Assembly (NCBI RefSeq): GCF_030994125.1
Contig: NZ_CP099917.1
Location: 930,001 to 994,000, forward strand
Source of the DNA: Pseudoalteromonas xiamenensis
GTDB lineage: Bacteria; Pseudomonadota; Gammaproteobacteria; Enterobacterales; Alteromonadaceae
Direction of reading: 5' to 3'
DNA: 64,000 nt
Numbering within the stretch: the first letter of the stretch is position 1; the number at the start of each line of letters is the position of its first letter. Shown piece by piece: positions 61,555-64,000 of this stretch. Made by a program: the position numbers and the translations under genes. Below the pieces are notes generated by a model that saw only the letters and a program-made list of their open reading frames with translations, was not told the DNA's origin and did no database searches.

Positions 61555-62588
61555 ATGATTTCATTATCCTCCGACCAAATTGTCGACCTTTTCTTTCGAT
61601 TTGCAGCTGTTGGGCAGTTATTCGTTCTTGTTATACTCGCGTTTAAACAGACAAGCGTATTGCAGCGATGCGCTCAAAGTTTGTTAATCGTGACCGCGAT
61701 TTCCTATCTTTTACTGACAGCCCCAATTGCAGACCATCACTACGGACTTTTTCGACGTCCACTGTTACTTTTTACGGATTTAAGTGCTACGGCAATTTTG
61801 CTATTCGCTTACACGCAGCTAAAACCCGACCTTCCCTTTTCTCGTTATCCTAAATGGGCAACTTGGACGCTCGTTTTCTGGTCTATTTTGATGTGCTATT
61901 TCTTTCTATTCACGACCGCAAACCACCCACTGCATGACATAAATCACGCGGTCGGTTTGATTCTATTGATAAGCACCCTATTTTTGGGGATATCAGGTTA
62001 CCAAGATGATTTAATCGATGCTCGCAGAAAGTTTCGGCTTATGCTAGTCCTAGGCTGCGCACTATATATGGGGATCTTAACCGTTTTCGAATTATCGATT
62101 AGTAGTATTAAAGATCATTGGCTATTTAGCCTTTGCAACTCCGCCTGTGTACTTGCAGCCACCAGTTTTTCCGTATTATATAGAGTAAAGCGCACCGAAA
62201 TTGCGGTCGAGTCGTCACAAGAAAAGGTCACATTCCCGCCCTGCCCCCCGCAAACAATCCGATACTATCAGCGCTCCAGACTTTAATGGAATCCGAGTTT
62301 TACACGCGTTCAAATCTTACGATTACGTTGCTTGCGGATGAACTTGGAGTACCACAACATCAACTCAGGCAGCTGATTAATCAATCGTTGGGATATAGCA
62401 ACTTTTCCCATTTCCTAAATAGCTATCGGATCCCTGCTATTTGCGCTCAATTACAAGACCCGAAATTTAAACAGACACCTATTCTAACGTTAGCCCTAAA
62501 CATGGGATACGGTTCCATTGCGTCGTTCAATCGAGCGTTCAAGCAACAAATGAAGATAACGCCGACAGAATTTCGTGATCAATTTTAA
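61555..62588 (+). pseudogene. Membrane AraC-family regulator gene split by a frameshift at a C6 run
   Basis: The first part (61555 to 62286) has six to seven membrane helices (FRFAAVGQLFVLVILAF to SACVLAATSFSVLY), like the intact regulator at 54179. It ends in the out-of-frame tail PPCPPQTIRYYQRSRL. In the next frame LSALQTLMESEF leads into an AraC DNA-binding domain (ITLLADELGVPQHQLRQLIN, MGYGSIASFNRAFKQQMKITP) ending at 62588. The shift falls at the CCCCCC run 62244-62249: one more C gives PCPPANNPILSALQTLMESE and a continuous protein of about 345 residues. TTG 61552 precedes the preferred ATG 61555. Sequence error and real mutation cannot be told apart here. Confidence 0.85.
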
Positions 62589-62676
62589 AATTGCGCAGCT
62601 TTTTTCATTTTTGATAAGACTATTTTCATTCAATTCATAAAGATAGCGCTAAACATTATGAATATGGATGGAACAC

Positions 62677-63951
62677 ATGAAACACTTTAAGAAAACCATT
62701 TTCTTGCTTGTCTTGTTGATTATTGGGTTGTATTTAAAACCAATTTACGGTTTTTACAGCCACAAAGAAAAACTACCGATGCCACTTTGGGGCTGGCTCG
62801 AACTAAAGGGTAACCTCCCGAAAAACGCCGAGTTGTATGACGGACGCTATCAATCCGTTGCCACACAATCACTTGACCTACTTGCACAGCACCAAAAGGA
62901 TATCCAGGCGCCCGGTATGACCGTATCTATTGCGATAGACAATCATCGAGTTTGGAGCGGGGCAATTGGCTGGGCCGACATTGAAACACAACAACCCATG
63001 ACCACAACAACGCAATTTCGCATAGGGAGTACGTCTAAAGCACTTACCTCGGTTGGTCTTGCGCAGCTCATAAAAGCAAACCTAATTACGTTAGATACGC
63101 CGCTTGATGCAATCTATCGTGATTTGCCAAATCCTCTGTGGGCGAATATGACACCACGCCAACTTGCCTCACACATGGCAGGTATCCCACACTATGGAGA
63201 AAACACGCAATTAAGTGGTTTGCTTGCCAGCATCAGACTTGACCGTCACTTTGACGATGTGCATGACGCAGTTAGCCTTTTTAAAGACAGTGAATTACTT
63301 TTTGAACCCGGTGAGCGGTTTGAATATTCAAGTTTAGGGACGGTTTTATTAAGTGATGTGATGCAAGTTCGTGCAAACATGCCATACCAACAGTGGATGC
63401 AGCAATCTGTCATTGACCCTTTGCAGTTAACCAATACGGCGACAGAGTATGAAGTGCGTAATCAAACTGCACAACATCTCGCCACATTTTATTGGCATCC
63501 GAAAGCCACTCCCGCCTCTTTACGTGTTTGGCGCGATGTTGATTTAAGTCATCGCCTTGCCGGTGGTGGTTGGATTTCGACATCCGAAGATCTAGCAACA
63601 TTAGGACAAAGTATGTTGCAAGACGAGTTTATCCCGGCATCCATACGAGACCAATTTTGGTCGCCTCAAACGTTAAACAATGGCCAAGTGAATCCACAAA
63701 ATTACGCTATCGGCTGGCGAAAAGGTCAACTTGATTTAGGTGCTGAAATTGGGTTGGTTGATTACTATCATCATGGTGGGGTATCACGCGGCGCGCAGTG
63801 CTTTCTCGTTGTGGTCCCCGCTTTTCAACTTTCACTCGCTATAAACACCAATGTAAAAACAAATCATTTCCATGACTTTGCAAAAATCACGACACCGATA
63901 GTTCAACTGTACGCGAACCAATATATTCAATTAAACCAATCATTAAATTAG
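62677..63951 (+). CDS. Class C beta-lactamase-fold serine hydrolase with N-terminal membrane anchor
   Basis: About 424 residues. An uncleaved-looking N-terminal helix (KTIFLLVLLIIGLYLKPIYGFY) anchors the protein. The domain has FRIGSTSKALTSVGL (SxxK, catalytic Ser in STSK), FEYSSLGTVLLS (YxS) and the HHGGVSRG motif in place of KTG, as in many esterase/D-peptidase members. It shares the fold with the hydrolase at 33530 but little else. ATG 62668 is an alternative start; 62677 is preferred for GGATGGA upstream. The remaining 49 bases of the window hold no recognisable gene. Confidence 0.88.
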   Translation: MKHFKKTIFLLVLLIIGLYLKPIYGFYSHKEKLPMPLWGWLELKGNLPKNAELYDGRYQSVATQSLDLLAQHQKDIQAPGMTVSIAIDNHRVWSGAIGWADIETQQPMTTTTQFRIGSTSKALTSVGLAQLIKANLITLDTPLDAIYRDLPNPLWANMTPRQLASHMAGIPHYGENTQLSGLLASIRLDRHFDDVHDAVSLFKDSELLFEPGERFEYSSLGTVLLSDVMQVRANMPYQQWMQQSVIDPLQLTNTATEYEVRNQTAQHLATFYWHPKATPASLRVWRDVDLSHRLAGGGWISTSEDLATLGQSMLQDEFIPASIRDQFWSPQTLNNGQVNPQNYAIGWRKGQLDLGAEIGLVDYYHHGGVSRGAQCFLVVVPAFQLSLAINTNVKTNHFHDFAKITTPIVQLYANQYIQLNQSLN

Positions 63952-64000
63952 ATTTTTGTGGAAAAACAGAATGCTTTTTAAAAAAAGTGTGTTTCGATGA

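Noticed and set aside
1..64000. CRISPR arrays, insertion sequences, integrases, rRNA or tRNA genes
   Set aside because: No regularly spaced repeats, transposase-like products, terminal inverted repeats with target duplications, or RNA gene signatures were noticed by eye; a tRNAscan or IS search could still find something short.
63952..64000. Possible start of another gene at the window end
   Set aside because: The only ATG frame (63971) closes with TGA at the last base after nine codons.

Overview
The window looks like a chromosomal segment of a marine gammaproteobacterium, most likely Pseudoalteromonadaceae or a related Alteromonadales. This is inferred from moderate-to-low GC, secreted proteases (P-domain protease, M9 collagenase), a TonB-dependent receptor, ZapE, and an exceptional density of two-component and cyclic-di-GMP signalling genes. 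No rRNA, tRNA, insertion sequence, integrase, prophage or CRISPR array was seen. The species cannot be fixed from the sequence alone.

Layout. 1-6 kb: the 3' end of a P-domain protease, a TonB-dependent receptor, a GIY-YIG nuclease gene broken by an in-frame TGA, a NarX/NarL-type kinase-regulator pair and a glutathione S-transferase. 6-12.3 kb: a small membrane protein, a large secreted PI-PLC-like protein with lectin-like and WxxW (mucin-type) domains, a small coiled-coil protein and an M9 collagenase lipoprotein with two VHL-beta-like repeats. 12.6-22.5 kb: GAF-PAS-PAS-GGDEF-EAL protein, a PAS kinase / single-domain regulator / REC-GGDEF-EAL operon, a DUF2235 hydrolase, ZapE and a membrane diguanylate cyclase. 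22.6-25.3 kb: a BaeSR-like pair whose kinase is frameshifted, plus a small proline-rich protein.

25.5-31.1 kb: a Tat-dependent intradiol-dioxygenase-like lipoprotein, a sterol-desaturase-like plus DUF1295 operon behind a regulatory region with three perfect inverted repeats, and a secreted alkaline-phosphatase-superfamily phosphodiesterase with a LamG-like domain and three C-terminal repeats. 31.2-37.4 kb: a frameshifted CadC/ToxR-like regulator with a beta-propeller, a class C beta-lactamase-fold hydrolase, a SnoaL-like protein, nitronate monooxygenase and a periplasmic protein. 37.5-51.3 kb: MHYT hybrid kinase with HD-GYP phosphodiesterase, a di-haem cytochrome c peroxidase gene broken by a 20-bp tandem duplication, TPR-kinase, cytochrome b561, M1 aminopeptidase and an OmpR-type kinase/regulator pair. 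51.4-64 kb: amidohydrolase, DUF2306 protein with a divergent membrane AraC regulator, SDR/LysR, MlaC/PagL-like, MDR/LysR, a cupin, a second (frameshifted) membrane AraC regulator and a second serine hydrolase.

Three themes recur. (1) Sensory signalling: six histidine kinases, six receiver proteins and four c-di-GMP enzymes, several carrying FixL-like PAS sequences that could sense gas or redox. (2) Envelope and extracellular degradation: PI-PLC, collagenase, aminopeptidase, phosphodiesterase, PagL-like, MlaC-like. (3) Gene decay or sequence error: five interrupted genes, three of which are each repaired by one extra base in a G/C-containing homopolymer run, one has an in-frame TGA, and one has an exact 20-bp duplication.
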